Positions 26,886 to 38,986 are shown, numbered from the stretch's first letter. The stretch is DNA of 64,000 nucleotides from Bacillus mycoides (GCF_001757995.1 NZ_LXLV01000062.1:124001-188000); one strand, 5' to 3'. The notes: a model not told the origin generated them from the sequence alone. A program made the numbers and translations.

Positions 26886-28948
26886 CGCTTCACTTCTTCC
26901 ATAACGTATGCTTCAATGATGTCCCCTTCTTTAAGATCATTATATCTCTCAATTGTAATACCACACTCATAGTTTTGTGCAACTTCTTTTACGTCGTCTT
27001 TGAAACGTTTTAACGTATCAAGCTGTCCTTCGAAAACTACTACGCCATCACGGATAATACGAACGCCACTATCACGTGTAATTTTACCGTCTATTACGTA
27101 ACAACCTGCGATTGTTCCAACTTTTGTTACTTTGAACGTTTGACGAACTTCCGCTTGACCGATTACTTTTTCTTCGAATTCTGGATCCAGCATACCTTGC
27201 ATTGCTGATTCAATTTCTTCGATTACTTTATAGATAATGCGGTGTAAACGAACATCAACTTTCTCTAATTCAGCTGTACGCTTCGCATTCACATCAGGGC
27301 GTACGTTAAATCCAATTATAATTGCATTAGATGCAGAAGCTAAAATAACATCAGATTCTGTAATCGCACCTACGCCTGTATGGATAATTTTCACTTTTAC
27401 GCCTTCAACATCAATTTTACGAAGTGATGCTGCCATTGCTTCTACAGAACCTTGTACGTCTGCTTTCACAATTAAGTTAATTTCTTTTACATCGCCCTCT
27501 TGGATTTGTTGGAATAAATCTTCCAGGCTGAATTTAGATTTCTCACCACGTTGTGCAACTAACGCTTCTTGTGCACGTGATTCACCGATTTGACGAGCTT
27601 TCTTCTCATCCGCGAATGCCATGAAACGATCTCCCGCTTGTGGCACTTCATTTAAACCTGTAATTTCAACAGGAGTTGATGGACCAGCAACTTTTACACG
27701 ACGACCAATATCACTTACCATTGCACGAACACGACCGAATGATGTTCCAACAACAATTGGATCTCCAACTCGAAGTGTACCGTTTTGAACAAGTAATGTC
27801 GCGATAGTTCCTTTACCTTTATCAAGCTGTGCTTCAATTACAGTACCAGCTGCATAGCGATTTGGATTTGCTTTATATTCTTCTACTTCACTCACAAGAA
27901 GAATCATTTCTAGTAAGTTGTCAATTCCCTCGCCTTGAATTGCAGAAATTGGTACGAAAATCGTGTCTCCGCCCCAAGCTTCTGGAACTAATTCATATTC
28001 TGTTAATTCTTGCATTACACGATCAGGATTTGCCGCTGGTTTATCCATTTTATTCACAGCAACAATAATTGGTACTCCAGCTGCTTTCGCATGGCTAATC
28101 GCTTCAACTGTTTGTGGCATAACACCGTCATCAGCTGCAACAACAAGAATTGTAATATCTGTTACTTGTGCACCACGAGCACGCATTGTTGTAAATGCCG
28201 CGTGACCTGGTGTATCTAAGAACGTAATTTTCTTATCATTTACATCAACTTGGTATGCACCGATATGCTGAGTAATTCCACCAGCTTCGCCAGCAGTTAC
28301 TTTTGAATTACGGATAGAGTCAAGCAATGTTGTTTTACCATGGTCAACGTGTCCCATAATTGTAACAACAGCTGGACGTTCTTTTAAGTTTTCTTCATCA
28401 TCTTGCTCATCGATGAATGTTTCAAATTCAGTTTCACTTACAACTACTTCTTCTTCTACTTCAATACCGTAATCAGTAGCAATTAACTCAATTGTATCTT
28501 TATCTAAGTCTTGGTTAATTGTTGCCATAATTCCTAGCATGAAGAGCTTTTTAATAATTTCAGATGGCTCTTTGCTTAACTTTTTAGCAAGGTCACCTAC
28601 TGTAAGGCTTCCAGAGAAAGTGATTTTATCTGGTGTTTCTACTATTTGTGTTTGTTGTCTTCCAGCAAAGTTATCTTGACGTTTGTCTTCATTTCCTTTG
28701 CCTTTTTTCTTCTTCTTATTGCTGTTCTTTTTACTGCGAACAACTTTCTCTTCTACTTCAAACTCATCTGCAACAGAAGGTTTTTCTGCTCCAGTGTTAT
28801 ATTGATTATCTAATTTGTTTACTACTTCATCTTCTAACATTGTCATATGATTCGAAACCTCGATATTCATCTCTTTTAGTTTTGTCATAAGATCTTTACT
28901 TGAGATATTATTTTTTTTTGCATATTCATGTACTCGAATTTTACTCAT
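26882..28948 (-). CDS. infB: Translation initiation factor IF-2
   Basis: 688 aa. N-terminal IF2_N segment, a short lysine-rich linker, a second IF2_N domain, then the GTPase domain with G1 GHVDHGKTT (199-207), DTPGH and NKMD, followed by domains II-IV that bind fMet-tRNA. Start set at [13 protein letters not shown] after GGGGGTGAAGGT; the 20-residue longer frame overlaps ylxQ and is rejected. The variable linker is short, as is common in the B. cereus group. Confidence 0.96.
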   Translation of the reverse strand: MSKIRVHEYAKKNNISSKDLMTKLKEMNIEVSNHMTMLEDEVVNKLDNQYNTGAEKPSVADEFEVEEKVVRSKKNSNKKKKKGKGNEDKRQDNFAGRQQTQIVETPDKITFSGSLTVGDLAKKLSKEPSEIIKKLFMLGIMATINQDLDKDTIELIATDYGIEVEEEVVVSETEFETFIDEQDDEENLKERPAVVTIMGHVDHGKTTLLDSIRNSKVTAGEAGGITQHIGAYQVDVNDKKITFLDTPGHAAFTTMRARGAQVTDITILVVAADDGVMPQTVEAISHAKAAGVPIIVAVNKMDKPAANPDRVMQELTEYELVPEAWGGDTIFVPISAIQGEGIDNLLEMILLVSEVEEYKANPNRYAAGTVIEAQLDKGKGTIATLLVQNGTLRVGDPIVVGTSFGRVRAMVSDIGRRVKVAGPSTPVEITGLNEVPQAGDRFMAFADEKKARQIGESRAQEALVAQRGEKSKFSLEDLFQQIQEGDVKEINLIVKADVQGSVEAMAASLRKIDVEGVKVKIIHTGVGAITESDVILASASNAIIIGFNVRPDVNAKRTAELEKVDVRLHRIIYKVIEEIESAMQGMLDPEFEEKVIGQAEVRQTFKVTKVGTIAGCYVIDGKITRDSGVRIIRDGVVVFEGQLDTLKRFKDDVKEVAQNYECGITIERYNDLKEGDIIEAYVMEEVKR

Positions 28949-28952
28949 ACCT

Positions 28953-29264
28953 TCACCCCCGGTAATTTGTATCGAGCATGCTACGTAGCTTTTTCGCAAA
29001 GCCTTCATCTAACACAGCTACAACGACTCGCTCGTCTCTCCCAATCGCATGCCCTAATTGTTGTCGATTTTCGACTTTTCTCATTGGTATGTTGTAGTAC
29101 GTGGTTTTATCAATGATACGTTTTGTAGTGTTCGCTGACGCATCTTCAGAAAGCAATACTAGCTTTGCTTTGCCACTTCGTACTTCTTTTAAAACGAGTT
29201 CTTCACCCGAAATAATTTTTCGAGCGCGGTTTGCTAGTCCTAAAAACGATTTCCAATCAGACAC
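28953..29264 (-). CDS. ylxQ: L7Ae-family K-turn-binding protein YlxQ
   Basis: 103 aa, L7Ae/L30e-like RNA-binding fold ([32 protein letters not shown]). Likely binds kink-turn RNA; associated with translation genes. GTG start placed immediately after the TAA of rnpM, with AGGAG 9 nt upstream, so the two are tightly coupled. Confidence 0.9.
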   Translation of the reverse strand: MSDWKSFLGLANRARKIISGEELVLKEVRSGKAKLVLLSEDASANTTKRIIDKTTYYNIPMRKVENRQQLGHAIGRDERVVVAVLDEGFAKKLRSMLDTNYRG

Positions 29265-29537
29265 TTATTTCGACTCCTTCTCAACAAGCTCAAGAAGCTC
29301 TTCGTACAGAGAACTGTCGATTTTCGCTTTTAGATGATGTTCCAAAATGTTTTTCTTTTGGGCTTGAATAATGCTTTCTTTATCTTTTGATAAATATGCA
29401 CCTCGTCCTGATTTTTTTCCTGATAAATCAATAGACACTTCGCCCTCTTTGGAACGAACAATGCGAACGAGCTCTCGTTTTGATTTCATCTCTTGCGTCG
29501 CAATACATTTTCTTAACGGAACTTTTCGATTGCTCAT
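29265..29537 (-). CDS. rnpM: RnpM / YlxR, RNase P modulator
   Basis: 90 aa, YlxR family (KVPLRKCIATQEMKSKRELVRIVR, SGRGAYLSKDKE). The B. subtilis orthologue was reported to bind RNase P RNA and modulate its activity. Start set at MSNRKVPLRKC, 6 nt after AGAGGTG; the three-codon longer frame starts within that site. Confidence 0.92.
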   Translation of the reverse strand: MSNRKVPLRKCIATQEMKSKRELVRIVRSKEGEVSIDLSGKKSGRGAYLSKDKESIIQAQKKNILEHHLKAKIDSSLYEELLELVEKESK

Positions 29538-29548
29538 ACTCATCACCT

Positions 29549-30655
29549 CTATTCGATTTCGTCTTCAACTGAATCGAATCCGAATGCGATTACGCTATCT
29601 TCTTCTGTCACAATACCAAGTTGTTTCGCATCAGACTCACTTTTAATATCAATTTTCCAGCCTGTTAATTTAGCTGCAAGACGCGCATTTTGTCCACGTT
29701 TACCAATCGCTAATGAAAGCTGGTGGTCTGGAACAACAACAGTTGTTGCTTTCTCTTCTTCATCTACAAGTACTTTAACAACCTGTGATGGACTTAAAGC
29801 ATTTGCAACATATTCAACTGGGTCATTCGACCAGCGAACGATGTCAATCTTTTCACCTTTTAGTTCATCTACAACGCGTTGTACACGTTGTCCTTTCGGT
29901 CCTACACAAGAACCTACTGGATCAACATCGATATTCTCTGCATATACAGAAATTTTAGAACGGTCGCCTGCTTCACGTGCTACAGAGCGAATTTCTACAG
30001 TTCCATCATAAATTTCTGGAACTTCCATTTCGAATAAACGTTTTAAAAGACCAGGATGTGTACGTGATACGTAAATTTGTGGTCCTTTTGTTGTCTTTTC
30101 TACTTTTGTAATAAATACGCGAATACGATCATGTGGTTTATATTGCTCATTTGGCATTTGCTCACTTACAGGTAATAAAGCTTCTACTTTACCTAAGCTT
30201 ACATAGATGAAACGAGCATCTTGGCGCTGTACAATACCAACCATAATGTCTTCTTCACGATCACTAAATTCTGAATAAATAACACCACGTTCCGCCTCAC
30301 GAACTCGTTGTGTTACAACTTGTTTTGCAGTTTGCGCTGCAATACGACCAAAATCTTTTGGCGTTACTTCAATTTCTAGTACGTCGCCATCTTGGTAGTT
30401 TGGATTAATTTGTCTTGCCTCTTCTACAGAGATTTCAAGACGTGGATCAAACACATTATCCACAACGTCCTTACGTGCTAAAACTTGAATTGTTCCCACT
30501 TCTGGATTAAAGCTAACACGAACGTTTTGTGCTTGGTTAAAATTGCGTTTATAAGCAGAGATTAATGCTGCTTCAATCGCATCAATAATAATATCTTTAC
30601 TAATACCTTTTTCTGACTCTAATACGAGCAAAGCATCTAACAACTCAGTGCTCAT
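29549..30655 (-). CDS. nusA: Transcription termination/antitermination factor NusA
   Basis: 368 aa: N-terminal RNA polymerase-binding domain, S1 domain (about 135-200), and two KH domains (SCVGPKGQRVQRVVDELKGEKID; LAIGKRGQNARLAAKLTGWKIDI). Lacks the C-terminal acidic repeats of enterobacterial NusA, as is normal in Firmicutes. Modulates pausing and stimulates intrinsic termination, possibly including at a weak terminator in its own operon leader (31231-31258). Confidence 0.97.
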   Translation of the reverse strand: MSTELLDALLVLESEKGISKDIIIDAIEAALISAYKRNFNQAQNVRVSFNPEVGTIQVLARKDVVDNVFDPRLEISVEEARQINPNYQDGDVLEIEVTPKDFGRIAAQTAKQVVTQRVREAERGVIYSEFSDREEDIMVGIVQRQDARFIYVSLGKVEALLPVSEQMPNEQYKPHDRIRVFITKVEKTTKGPQIYVSRTHPGLLKRLFEMEVPEIYDGTVEIRSVAREAGDRSKISVYAENIDVDPVGSCVGPKGQRVQRVVDELKGEKIDIVRWSNDPVEYVANALSPSQVVKVLVDEEEKATTVVVPDHQLSLAIGKRGQNARLAAKLTGWKIDIKSESDAKQLGIVTEEDSVIAFGFDSVEDEIE

Positions 30656-30672
30656 GAAGATCCCCCTTCTTA

Positions 30673-31143
30673 CTAAAACGTAACAGCAAGTCGCGCATTT
30701 GCAACTTTATCCATTGGAATTTGGATTTCTTTTTTACGTGTTTTAATTGTTAATAGTAGTGTAATTGTAGTACCGTCGTAGGAAAGTAGCTTTCCTTCAA
30801 ACATCTTCTCACCATCAATCGGCTCATATGTTTTAATTGCCACTTGTTTTCCTACCGCTTGCTGGAAGTCTTTCTCTTTCTTTAATGGGCGTTCCGCTCC
30901 AGGAGATGATACATCCAAAAAGTAAAGATGAGGAATTGGATCCTCTTTATCTAAAGCTTCGCTTAAACGTTCACTTACCGCACCGCATTCTTCAATGTCG
31001 ACTCCCTTTTCAGAATCGATGAATACGCGTAAGAACCAGTCTTGTCCTTCTTGCACATACTCTACATCTACAAGTTCAAGATTTAACTCTTCAACGATTG
31101 GCTGCGCAAATGCTTCTACAACTTCTGTGACTTTCTTATCCAT
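30673..31143 (-). CDS. rimP: Ribosome maturation factor RimP
   Basis: 156 aa ([50 protein letters not shown]), the same length as B. subtilis YlxS. Needed for 30S maturation. Start set at ATG-Asp-Lys-Lys because AAGGAGG lies 6 nt upstream; the 18-residue extension would be read through that site. First gene of the nusA-infB operon, preceded by a long leader with three hairpins. Confidence 0.95.
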   Translation of the reverse strand: MDKKVTEVVEAFAQPIVEELNLELVDVEYVQEGQDWFLRVFIDSEKGVDIEECGAVSERLSEALDKEDPIPHLYFLDVSSPGAERPLKKEKDFQQAVGKQVAIKTYEPIDGEKMFEGKLLSYDGTTITLLLTIKTRKKEIQIPMDKVANARLAVTF

Positions 31144-31230
31144 AAACAGCCTCCTTCCTGCCGCCATGTACCATTTACAAGAAAAGATCCCGTTCATAAA
31201 GACGGTCTATCTTATTCTTTCTCGTTAGCT

Positions 31231-31258
31231 AACAAAAGCCCCTGCCGTTAAGCAGGGA
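31231..31258 (-). terminator. Weak, possibly NusA-dependent terminator in rimP leader
   Basis: Minus-strand CCCTGC TTAACG GCAGGG followed by GGCTTTTGTT: short GC stem, imperfect U-tract. This is the form in which NusA assistance matters. It lies 88 nt before the rimP start. Confidence 0.6.
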
Positions 31259-31370
31259 ATATCTGTCTTAGTATTACCAAATTTAAGAAGTAAAACTTGT
31301 AACAAAATATGTATATACGACAGAAATATCTTTACTATCTACATAAACAAAATGTAGATAGTAACACGAA

Positions 31371-31396
31371 AGAGTGGGTTTCCCCACTCTCTTTTT
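31371..31396 (-). terminator. Hairpin/terminator downstream of polC
   Basis: AGAGTGGG / CCCACTCT with GAAA-type loop on the minus strand, then TTTCGTGTT. It lies downstream of the rimP promoter and so is shared by polC read-through and the rimP leader. The plus strand carries a better T-run. Confidence 0.55.
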
Positions 31397-31431
31397 CACA
31401 AAATATACATGACATGGTTATCTCGGTTTAT

Positions 31432-31460
31432 AGTATACCATAGCAAATATTGATTTGCAA
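31432..31460 (-). promoter_or_regulatory. Sigma-A promoter of the rimP-nusA-infB operon
   Basis: Minus strand: -35 TTGCAA (31455-31460), 17-nt spacer, -10 TATACT (31432-31437) with a TGG extension. Starts 17 nt after the polC stop. Confidence 0.75.
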
Positions 31461-31476
31461 AGACTTTTCCTACCTA

Positions 31477-34400
31477 TTAGAACAGTGACAATTGGTTTTG
31501 ATCCGGTAAATCTCCTAGACAACCTTGACCATCTAAATACTCAATAATCGTTTTAGAAACCTTACTGCGCTGCTGTAAGTCTTCTTTTGATAAGAAATCA
31601 CCATTTTTACGAGCTTCAACAATACTGAAAGCTGCGTTTGTACCAAGACCAGGCACTGCATTAAATGGAGGAATTAAAGTATCCCCATCAATTATAAATT
31701 CGGTTGCATGCGAGCGGTATAAATCAACCTTTTGGAATGAATAACCACGCTCACACATTTCAAGTGTCATTTCTAGTACCGTTAATAAACTCTTCTCTTT
31801 CGGTGCTGCATCCAATCCTTTTTGTGCAATTTCATCAATTTTTACACGTATGGATGCTGAACCTTTCGCCATCGCCTCTACATCAAAGTCATCTGCACGA
31901 ACTGTAAAATATGCCGCATAGAATAAAAGTGCGAAATGTACTTTAAAGTATGCGATACGTACAGCCATAAGTACGTAAGCAGCCGCATGGGCTTTAGGGA
32001 ACATGTACTTAATCTTCTTACATGAATCAATATACCAACCTGGTACATTGTTATTTCTCATTTCCTCTTCCCATTCTTCTGGTACACCTTTACCTTTACG
32101 CACCGACTCCATGATTTTGAAGGCTAATGATGGATCCAAGCCTTGATAAATTAAATATACCATGATGTCATCACGACAACCGATAACTTCACTCAGTGTA
32201 CACGTACCGTTATAAATTAATTCATTCGCATTACCTAACCATACATCTGTACCATGGGACAGTCCAGAAATTTGGACAAGCTCTGAAAACGTCGTTGGTT
32301 TCGTTTCTTCTAACATTTGTCTTACGAATTTCGTACCAAACTCTGGTATACCAAGTGTACCTGTTTTACAGTTAATTTGTTCTTCCGTTACCCCTAAAGA
32401 TTCTGGACCAGAGAAAATCTTCATTACTTCTGGATCATCCGTTGGGATTGTTTTCGGGTCAATACCACTTAAATCTTGAAGCATACGAATAACAGTCGGA
32501 TCATCGTGTCCTAATATATCAAGTTTCAATAAATTATCATGAATTGAGTGGAAGTCAAAGTGCGTTGTTCTCCACTCAGCACCTATTGAATCAGCAGGAA
32601 ACTGAATTGGTGAAAAGTCAAAAATATCCATGTAATCTGGTACAACGATAATACCACCTGGATGCTGTCCGGTTGTACGCTTTACACCTGTACATCCCGC
32701 AACTAAGCGATCAATCTCTGCATTTCGAATTGTTAAGTTATGATCATTAGCATAACCTTTCACATACCCATAAGCGGTTTTTTCCGCAACCGTACCAATT
32801 GTTCCTGCGCGGTATACATAATCTTCACCGAACAGTACTTTCGTATAGTTATGGGCGCGTGGTTGGTATTCTCCGGAGAAATTCAAATCGATATCGGGTA
32901 CCTTATCCCCTTTAAATCCAAGGAACGTTTCGAAAGGAATGTCATGTCCATCTTTCACATATGGAACATTACATGTTGGGCATTCTTTATCTGGTAAATC
33001 AAAACCAGAACCTACAGAACCGTCATTAAAGAACTCTGATTGTTTACACTTTGGACATACATAGTGCGGTGGTAATGGGTTTACTTCTGTAATTTCCATC
33101 ATCGTTGCAACAAATGATGAACCTACCGATCCACGCGAACCTACTAGATAACCGTCTACTAACGATTTTTTCACAAGCTTATGTGAAATTAAATAAATAA
33201 CGGCGAATCCATGTCCAATAATACTTTTCAATTCTTTTTCCAAACGAGCTTCTACAATTTCCGGTAGTTCATCTCCATAGATACTTCTTGCCATTATATA
33301 GCTCATATCACGTGTTTCATCATCAGCACCTTCAATTTTCGGTGTGTATAAATCATCTTTTACTGGATGAACATCACCAATTAATGATGCGATCTTGTGT
33401 GTATTTGTCACAACAATTTCTTTTGCTTTGTCTTCACCTAAGAATGAAAAACAATCTAGCATTTCATTTGTTGTACGGAAATGTACAGGCGGTAATGAAT
33501 GGCGATTTAACGGATTAGCTCCGCCCTGCGAACTGACTAAAATTTTCCGATATATCGCGTCCTCTGGATCTAAATAATGCACATTCCCTGTAGCAACAAC
33601 TGGCTTATCTAATGTCTCACCTAGTTTTACTAAGTTAGAAATTATTGTTTTTAACTGTCCTTCATCTCGAACGAGTTCACGTTCTACTAAATGACGTAAC
33701 ACTTCTGGAGGCATAACCTCAATGTAATCGTAAAACTGTGCAATTTCTTCTACTTCTTCAGGTGCTTTTTGCATCATAGCTTCAAACACTTCACCTTTGT
33801 CACAAGCTGTTCCTACTAAAATGCCTTCGCGATATTTTTTTAATAGTGATCGTGGTACACGTGGTACACGATAAAAGTAATTCAAGTGAGAATATGAAAC
33901 AAGTTTATATAAATTTTTCAATCCAACATCTGATGTGGCAAGTAATGTCATATGACTTGGTCGCCCACGTTTATATGCATCCCCTTGTCCCATACTATCG
34001 TTTAGTTGATCGTGATATTCAAATCCCTTTTCAATCACATCTTTTAACATCTTCACAAGTAAATATCCCGTTGCTTCTGTATCATAAATCGCACGGTGAT
34101 GTTGCGTTAATTCAATATCAAGCTTTTTACACATCGTATTTAATCGATGATTTTTCATTTCTGGGAATAAGAACCGTGCAAGTTCTAACGTATCAATAAC
34201 TGGATTTTTCGTTTTTTCTATCCCAGCCTTTTTAAAACCTACGTTAATAAAGCCCATATCGAAGCTTGCGTTATGAGCAACAAGTGTATGGTCACCCATC
34301 CATTCCTCAAACTTTTTAAACACTTCGTCCACTTCTGGTGCATCGGTTAACATATCATCTGTAATACCTGTTAATTCAATAATCGTCGCCGATAATGGTT

Positions 34401-35778
34401 GATGAGGATTTGCGAAAGATTCAAAGCGATCAATAATTTCGCCACCTTTTATCTTTACAGCAGCTAACTCAATGACTGTATCATATACAGCAGATAACCC
34501 TGTTGTCTCAACGTCAAAGACAACATATGTTTCTTCTGCAAGTAGACGATGTGCTTCGTTATACGCTATTGGCACACCATCATTAACTAAATTTGCTTCT
34601 ACACCATATAGAACTTTAACTCCAGCCTTTTTACCAGCAGAATATGCTTCTGGGAATGACTGTGCAACAGCATGGTCTGTAACTGCAATAGCCTCATGCC
34701 CCCATTTTCCTGCTTGGGCAACGAGCTTAGAAACAGAAGTAACAGCATCCATTTGACTCATTGGAGTATGAAGATGAAGTTCTACTCTTTTTTCCCCTTC
34801 TTTTGCTTTATCTTTACGAGAAGGTCCCGTTATTTCATTTATATCATTTGCGATCATAACTAAATCACGCACGAATGTATCATTTTGAACTGAACCACGC
34901 GCTTTTACCCAAGTTCCTTTTTTCAAGGATTGTAACATCGGGATATCTTCTTTATCACGTGAGAACATCTTAATCATAATAGAATTCGTATAGTCAGTTA
35001 TCTTTAAAGTTAATAACGTACGTCCACTACGAAGTTCTTTCGTCTCTACATGGAAAACATACCCTTGAACGGTTTTTCTTCTTTCTTCATCTTGAATTTC
35101 ACGCAGCGGCGTAATCTCTTCACCTGGCTTAATAAGATAACCAAGCACAACTGGTCCTTCATGAACAACATCACTTTCTTCAGCTTGCTTTTTAGCCATC
35201 TCTTCCATAGCCTGTATAACTCGTTGACGATCTTCTTCCTGTGTTTGCTCACGAAACTTTTGCATTTCTTCTGCATTTTGCTTTATATGTGTGTCTAACT
35301 GAAAACGTGGGAATCCAAAAGCTTCGTATTGATCACCTACTGGTTTCGCAACGTTTTTCTTTAAAGCAGTAGATTCCAGCTCATTATTCACATTTACTAG
35401 CAACTTCACGCCATTGACCTGCGGAAGTTGCTTCTTTAAGTACGCGAACATAGGTGAAAATGTAATTCGTTCTGTACAAAGCGGCCAATATGCCTTCACT
35501 TCTTCTTCTGTAAATTGTTTATTCTCTGTTTCTAATGCAAATGTTGTTCTTGCAATATGAGAAAATGATTGCTTAAGCTTTGTTTCTAGCAACTCATATA
35601 ATTCTGTCGGCAAAATACGTGGCACTTGTAAGTCAAAATGCCAACTTTTATTCGCTTTATCAATAACTAGCTTTTCAATACCACCGCCATGTAAATATTG
35701 ATTTATAAGGTCTTCTGGTATTTGCAACTGTTGGAGCAAAATTTGAAATCGCTCTTGTTGTTCATTTGTTAATGACAT
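31477..35778 (-). CDS. polC: DNA polymerase III subunit alpha, PolC type
   Basis: 1433 aa. Order: N-terminal domain, OB fold, PHP domain ([15 protein letters not shown]) interrupted by a DEDD 3'-5' exonuclease ([12 protein letters not shown]), zinc-binding [10 protein letters not shown]...CPTC, palm with [11 protein letters not shown], and fingers/C-terminal domains ([20 protein letters not shown]). Main leading-strand replicase of low-GC Firmicutes. Start at ATG-Ser-Leu-Thr with GGAAGGAGAG upstream; ATG two codons earlier is an alternative. It stands between proS and the rimP promoter. Confidence 0.97.
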   Translation of the reverse strand: MSLTNEQQERFQILLQQLQIPEDLINQYLHGGGIEKLVIDKANKSWHFDLQVPRILPTELYELLETKLKQSFSHIARTTFALETENKQFTEEEVKAYWPLCTERITFSPMFAYLKKQLPQVNGVKLLVNVNNELESTALKKNVAKPVGDQYEAFGFPRFQLDTHIKQNAEEMQKFREQTQEEDRQRVIQAMEEMAKKQAEESDVVHEGPVVLGYLIKPGEEITPLREIQDEERRKTVQGYVFHVETKELRSGRTLLTLKITDYTNSIMIKMFSRDKEDIPMLQSLKKGTWVKARGSVQNDTFVRDLVMIANDINEITGPSRKDKAKEGEKRVELHLHTPMSQMDAVTSVSKLVAQAGKWGHEAIAVTDHAVAQSFPEAYSAGKKAGVKVLYGVEANLVNDGVPIAYNEAHRLLAEETYVVFDVETTGLSAVYDTVIELAAVKIKGGEIIDRFESFANPHQPLSATIIELTGITDDMLTDAPEVDEVFKKFEEWMGDHTLVAHNASFDMGFINVGFKKAGIEKTKNPVIDTLELARFLFPEMKNHRLNTMCKKLDIELTQHHRAIYDTEATGYLLVKMLKDVIEKGFEYHDQLNDSMGQGDAYKRGRPSHMTLLATSDVGLKNLYKLVSYSHLNYFYRVPRVPRSLLKKYREGILVGTACDKGEVFEAMMQKAPEEVEEIAQFYDYIEVMPPEVLRHLVERELVRDEGQLKTIISNLVKLGETLDKPVVATGNVHYLDPEDAIYRKILVSSQGGANPLNRHSLPPVHFRTTNEMLDCFSFLGEDKAKEIVVTNTHKIASLIGDVHPVKDDLYTPKIEGADDETRDMSYIMARSIYGDELPEIVEARLEKELKSIIGHGFAVIYLISHKLVKKSLVDGYLVGSRGSVGSSFVATMMEITEVNPLPPHYVCPKCKQSEFFNDGSVGSGFDLPDKECPTCNVPYVKDGHDIPFETFLGFKGDKVPDIDLNFSGEYQPRAHNYTKVLFGEDYVYRAGTIGTVAEKTAYGYVKGYANDHNLTIRNAEIDRLVAGCTGVKRTTGQHPGGIIVVPDYMDIFDFSPIQFPADSIGAEWRTTHFDFHSIHDNLLKLDILGHDDPTVIRMLQDLSGIDPKTIPTDDPEVMKIFSGPESLGVTEEQINCKTGTLGIPEFGTKFVRQMLEETKPTTFSELVQISGLSHGTDVWLGNANELIYNGTCTLSEVIGCRDDIMVYLIYQGLDPSLAFKIMESVRKGKGVPEEWEEEMRNNNVPGWYIDSCKKIKYMFPKAHAAAYVLMAVRIAYFKVHFALLFYAAYFTVRADDFDVEAMAKGSASIRVKIDEIAQKGLDAAPKEKSLLTVLEMTLEMCERGYSFQKVDLYRSHATEFIIDGDTLIPPFNAVPGLGTNAAFSIVEARKNGDFLSKEDLQQRSKVSKTIIEYLDGQGCLGDLPDQNQLSLF

Positions 35779-35865
35779 AAGCACTCTCCTTCCATTTGCT
35801 ATTATAAATTGAAACGTACTACAAAGAAAGATTTCTTCCTTCTTCTTTTACAAAATACGTTTACA

Positions 35866-35902
35866 AAGAAAGAGAAGGTACCTCATTACGAGGTACCTCT
35901 TC
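35866..35902 (-). terminator. Intrinsic terminator after proS
   Basis: Long imperfect stem AGAAGAGGTACCTC / GAGGTACCTTCTCT (loop GTAAT) then CTTTCTTTG, abutting the proS stop. Confidence 0.75.
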
Positions 35903-37603
35903 TTATTTTAAAATATTAGCAATATATGTTTGAAGTTCTTCTACTTTCACTTCTTCAGACTCGCCTGTAGCACGTACTTTCACTTCTACAATACCTTCAT
36001 CTGCTTTTTTACCAACTGTAACACGAACTGGAAGGCCGAATAAATCTGCATCTGCAAATTTAACACCTGCACGTTCTGCACGATCATCTAGTAATACTTC
36101 GTATCCTTGCTCTTGTAATGAGTTGTAGATATTTTCACCCATTTCACGTTGCGCATCAGATTTCATATTTACTGGAATTACATGCACATGGAACGGTGCT
36201 ACAGCTTTTGGCCAAACTAAACCATTCTCATCATTAAACTGCTCTGCAATTGCTGCCACTGTACGAGATACACCGATACCGTAACAACCCATAATAAGTG
36301 GTTTTGTTTTTCCATTTTCATCTAGGAACGTTGCGTTCATTGCTTCACTATAACGAGTTCCTAATTTGAATACATGACCAACTTCAATTCCACGTGCGAA
36401 AAGAATTGTTCCATTTCCATCTGGAGATTGGTCTCCTTCTTGGATGAAGCGTAAATCTGTATATTGACTTACTTTAAAGTCACGTTCTGGATTTACATTT
36501 ATATAATGGAATCCTTCTTCGTTCGCTCCTGAACATCCGTTGACAATTGATGCTACAGCATGATCAGCGATAATTTCGATATCCCCTGTAACACCAATCG
36601 GTCCTAAAGAACCAACTTCACAGTTTAATAACTCTTTTATTTCTTCATGGGAAGCAAGCTCAACGACTGAAGCTCCGTATACATTCTTCACTTTTACATC
36701 ATTGACTTCATGATCGCCACGAACAAGTACTACTACTAATTTCTCATCTACTTTAAACACCATAGATTTAATGCATTTTTCCGCTGCAATATTTAAGAAT
36801 GCAGATACTTCTTCAATAGCTTTTTGATCTGGAGTTACTACTTTTTCAAGTGCTTTTACGTCTTCATCACTCTTCGTATACGTAGCAACAACAGGAGCCA
36901 TTTCAATATTTGCCGCATAATCAGATGTATCAGAATACGCAATTGTATCTTCACCTACATCAGATAACACCATAAATTCGTGTGTATCTTTTCCGCCCAT
37001 TGCTCCAGAATCAGCGATAACTGCACGGAAATTCAAACCACAACGAGCAAAGATATTAGAATACGCTTTGTATAAACCGCTATATACTTCATCCAAACTT
37101 TCTTGTGTTGCATGGAAAGAATACGCATCTTTCATTAAAAATTCTCTTCCGCGTAATAAACCGAAACGTGGTCTTTGCTCATCACGGAATTTTGTTTGAA
37201 TTTGATATAATGTTAATGGTAGTTTTTTGTATGATTTAATTTCATCACGTACAAGGTCTGTAATTACTTCCTCATGAGTTGCCCCTAGCGCAAACTCGCG
37301 AGCATTACGATCTTTCATACGCATTAATTCTGATCCGTAAGAATACCAACGGCCTGATTCTTGCCATAATTCAGAAGCTTGCATAGCTGGCATTAATAGT
37401 TCTACTGCCCCTGCGCGCTCCATTTCTTCACGAACAATACGTTCTACTTTGTGTAACACTTTTAAACCAAATGGTAGAAAACTATAAATACCAGAAGCAT
37501 TTTGACGCATAAACCCTGCGCGAAGTAATAATTGATGACTCTTAATTTCAGCATCTGCTGGAACTTCACGTAATGTAGGACTGAATACCATACTTTGTTT
37601 CAT
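35903..37603 (-). CDS. proS: Prolyl-tRNA synthetase
   Basis: 566 aa class II synthetase of the bacterial type with the editing (INS/YbaK-like) domain inserted between motifs 2 and 3 ([22 protein letters not shown]). Motif 2 region [26 protein letters not shown]; motif 3 [13 protein letters not shown]. Ribosome-binding site AAGAGGTGCG. No T-box leader visible; the gap to rseP contains only a terminator-like palindrome. Confidence 0.97.
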   Translation of the reverse strand: MKQSMVFSPTLREVPADAEIKSHQLLLRAGFMRQNASGIYSFLPFGLKVLHKVERIVREEMERAGAVELLMPAMQASELWQESGRWYSYGSELMRMKDRNAREFALGATHEEVITDLVRDEIKSYKKLPLTLYQIQTKFRDEQRPRFGLLRGREFLMKDAYSFHATQESLDEVYSGLYKAYSNIFARCGLNFRAVIADSGAMGGKDTHEFMVLSDVGEDTIAYSDTSDYAANIEMAPVVATYTKSDEDVKALEKVVTPDQKAIEEVSAFLNIAAEKCIKSMVFKVDEKLVVVLVRGDHEVNDVKVKNVYGASVVELASHEEIKELLNCEVGSLGPIGVTGDIEIIADHAVASIVNGCSGANEEGFHYINVNPERDFKVSQYTDLRFIQEGDQSPDGNGTILFARGIEVGHVFKLGTRYSEAMNATFLDENGKTKPLIMGCYGIGVSRTVAAIAEQFNDENGLVWPKAVAPFHVHVIPVNMKSDAQREMGENIYNSLQEQGYEVLLDDRAERAGVKFADADLFGLPVRVTVGKKADEGIVEVKVRATGESEEVKVEELQTYIANILK

Positions 37604-37636
37604 TTATTCGCACCTCTTCATTTTACTCTTACATGC

Positions 37637-37676
37637 AATAAAATCCCTCACCTCGAGTTAGGTGAGGGATTTTATT
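37637..37676 (-). terminator. 17-bp perfect palindromic terminator between rseP and proS
   Basis: AATAAAATCCCTCACCT paired perfectly with its reverse complement around a 6-nt loop; A/T-flanked on both sides and therefore capable of terminating in either direction. Confidence 0.85.
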
Positions 37677-37712
37677 CTACGAGCTCTATTTCATTATAAA
37701 CTTCTTCTTATT

Positions 37713-38975
37713 TTACAAGAAAAACTTACGGATGTCATTCCATGTTACAACTAACATAAGCAACATTAATAATGCAAACCCAATAAAGTGAACCATTCCT
37801 TCTTTTTGACGATCAATTGGTTTTCCTCGTAATGCTTCAATTAAGAAGAAGAACAAACGTCCACCGTCTAAAGCTGGGACTGGTAATAAATTAAATAAAC
37901 CAAGGTTAATACTTAAAACTGCCGCTAAACTTAGTACACGCGTAAATCCATAATCTACAACTTGATCTGTTAGATTATAAATTCCTACTGGACCTGACAA
38001 CTCATTAATAGAAAATTGACCCGTTACTAATTTCATAAGAGAATCAAAAATTAGTTTCGTCCATTCGTATGTTTGTTCAAATCCTGATTTAATAGAACCC
38101 ATCACTGTTTTCTCTACAGGAGAATAAACACCAATTCTACCAACTTCGTCTTTCCCTTCTTTATCAAGCGTCGGTGTTACTTTCACATTAAATTGCTCAC
38201 TATCACGCTTTACATGTAACGTAATTTCTTTATTTGGGTTTTCACGTACAATCGTTACAACATCTTTCCATGTACTAGTGTTTTTCCCATTGATTGCTTG
38301 AATTGTATCGTTTTCTTTTAATCCAGCTTGTTCTGCAGCACTATTCTCCATTACTTTTCCGACCATCGGTTTGTCAACAGGAACTCCTTGTACAAATCCA
38401 AGAATTACAAAAATAACAAATGCTAGAATAAAGTTCATTGCAGGACCTGCAAAGATTGTTAGAGCACGTTGGCCCAATTTTTTAGAGCCAAATTGTCTAT
38501 TGTACGGAGCGATTTGAATTTCTTCTCCCGCAGAAATGATACGAGCTTTTTCATTCACTCGGAATGTTTGCAGCTCTTCCTCGTACTCTTCATAACCCGA
38601 AATTGTAAGATTATGCTCTAAATCAGCTTGTTCAACTTCAATGACACGAACATTTGGATATTTTTCATGCCCGTCAAAAACTAATTTCACAACTTCGTCT
38701 TTTTCATTTAATACAAGTCCAACCTTTTTTCCAGGCTTTAACTCAACTGTGTCCGCATCCTCGCCAGCCATTCTTACGTAGCCACCAAGGGGCAGTAATC
38801 GAATCGTATACACCGTTTCATTCTTTTCAAATGAGAATATTTTCGGACCAAAACCAATCGCAAACTCGCGGCACAAAATACCTGCTCTTTTTGCGAAATA
38901 TAGATGCCCTAGCTCATGGAAAAATACGAGTGCACCGAAAATTAATATAAAGGCAATCGCTGTATTCAATTCCAT
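37713..38975 (-). CDS. rseP: Intramembrane site-2 zinc protease RseP/RasP
   Basis: 420 aa. First membrane helix carries HELGH (residues 20-24); a PDZ domain in the middle (AEQAGLKENDTIQAINGKNTSTW); the LDG motif is in NLLPVPALDGGRLFFF near the C-terminus; about four membrane segments. Cleaves membrane-bound anti-sigma factors, signal peptide remnants and division proteins. Start set at ATG-Glu-Leu-Asn after AAAGGTGGTT. Follows dxr by 11 nt. Confidence 0.95.
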   Translation of the reverse strand: MELNTAIAFILIFGALVFFHELGHLYFAKRAGILCREFAIGFGPKIFSFEKNETVYTIRLLPLGGYVRMAGEDADTVELKPGKKVGLVLNEKDEVVKLVFDGHEKYPNVRVIEVEQADLEHNLTISGYEEYEEELQTFRVNEKARIISAGEEIQIAPYNRQFGSKKLGQRALTIFAGPAMNFILAFVIFVILGFVQGVPVDKPMVGKVMENSAAEQAGLKENDTIQAINGKNTSTWKDVVTIVRENPNKEITLHVKRDSEQFNVKVTPTLDKEGKDEVGRIGVYSPVEKTVMGSIKSGFEQTYEWTKLIFDSLMKLVTGQFSINELSGPVGIYNLTDQVVDYGFTRVLSLAAVLSINLGLFNLLPVPALDGGRLFFFLIEALRGKPIDRQKEGMVHFIGFALLMLLMLVVTWNDIRKFFL

Positions 38976-38986
38976 AACCACCTTTG

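Larger units (their letters stand above)
31144..31431 (-). promoter_or_regulatory. Long structured leader of the rimP-nusA operon
   Basis: About 280 nt of untranslated leader with three hairpins in order of transcription: AGAGTGGG/CCCACTCT (31371-31390); a perfect 12-bp stem TACTATCTACAT/ATGTAGATAGTA with 7-nt loop (31333-31363); and CCCTGC/GCAGGG with an interrupted T-tract (31231-31258). No open frame of note. I infer attenuation control, since NusA autoregulation of this operon by termination in the leader is reported in B. subtilis. Confidence 0.6.

Noticed and set aside
37604-37712. T-box leader before proS
   Set aside because: No T-box or specifier-loop sequence; only a palindromic terminator is present.
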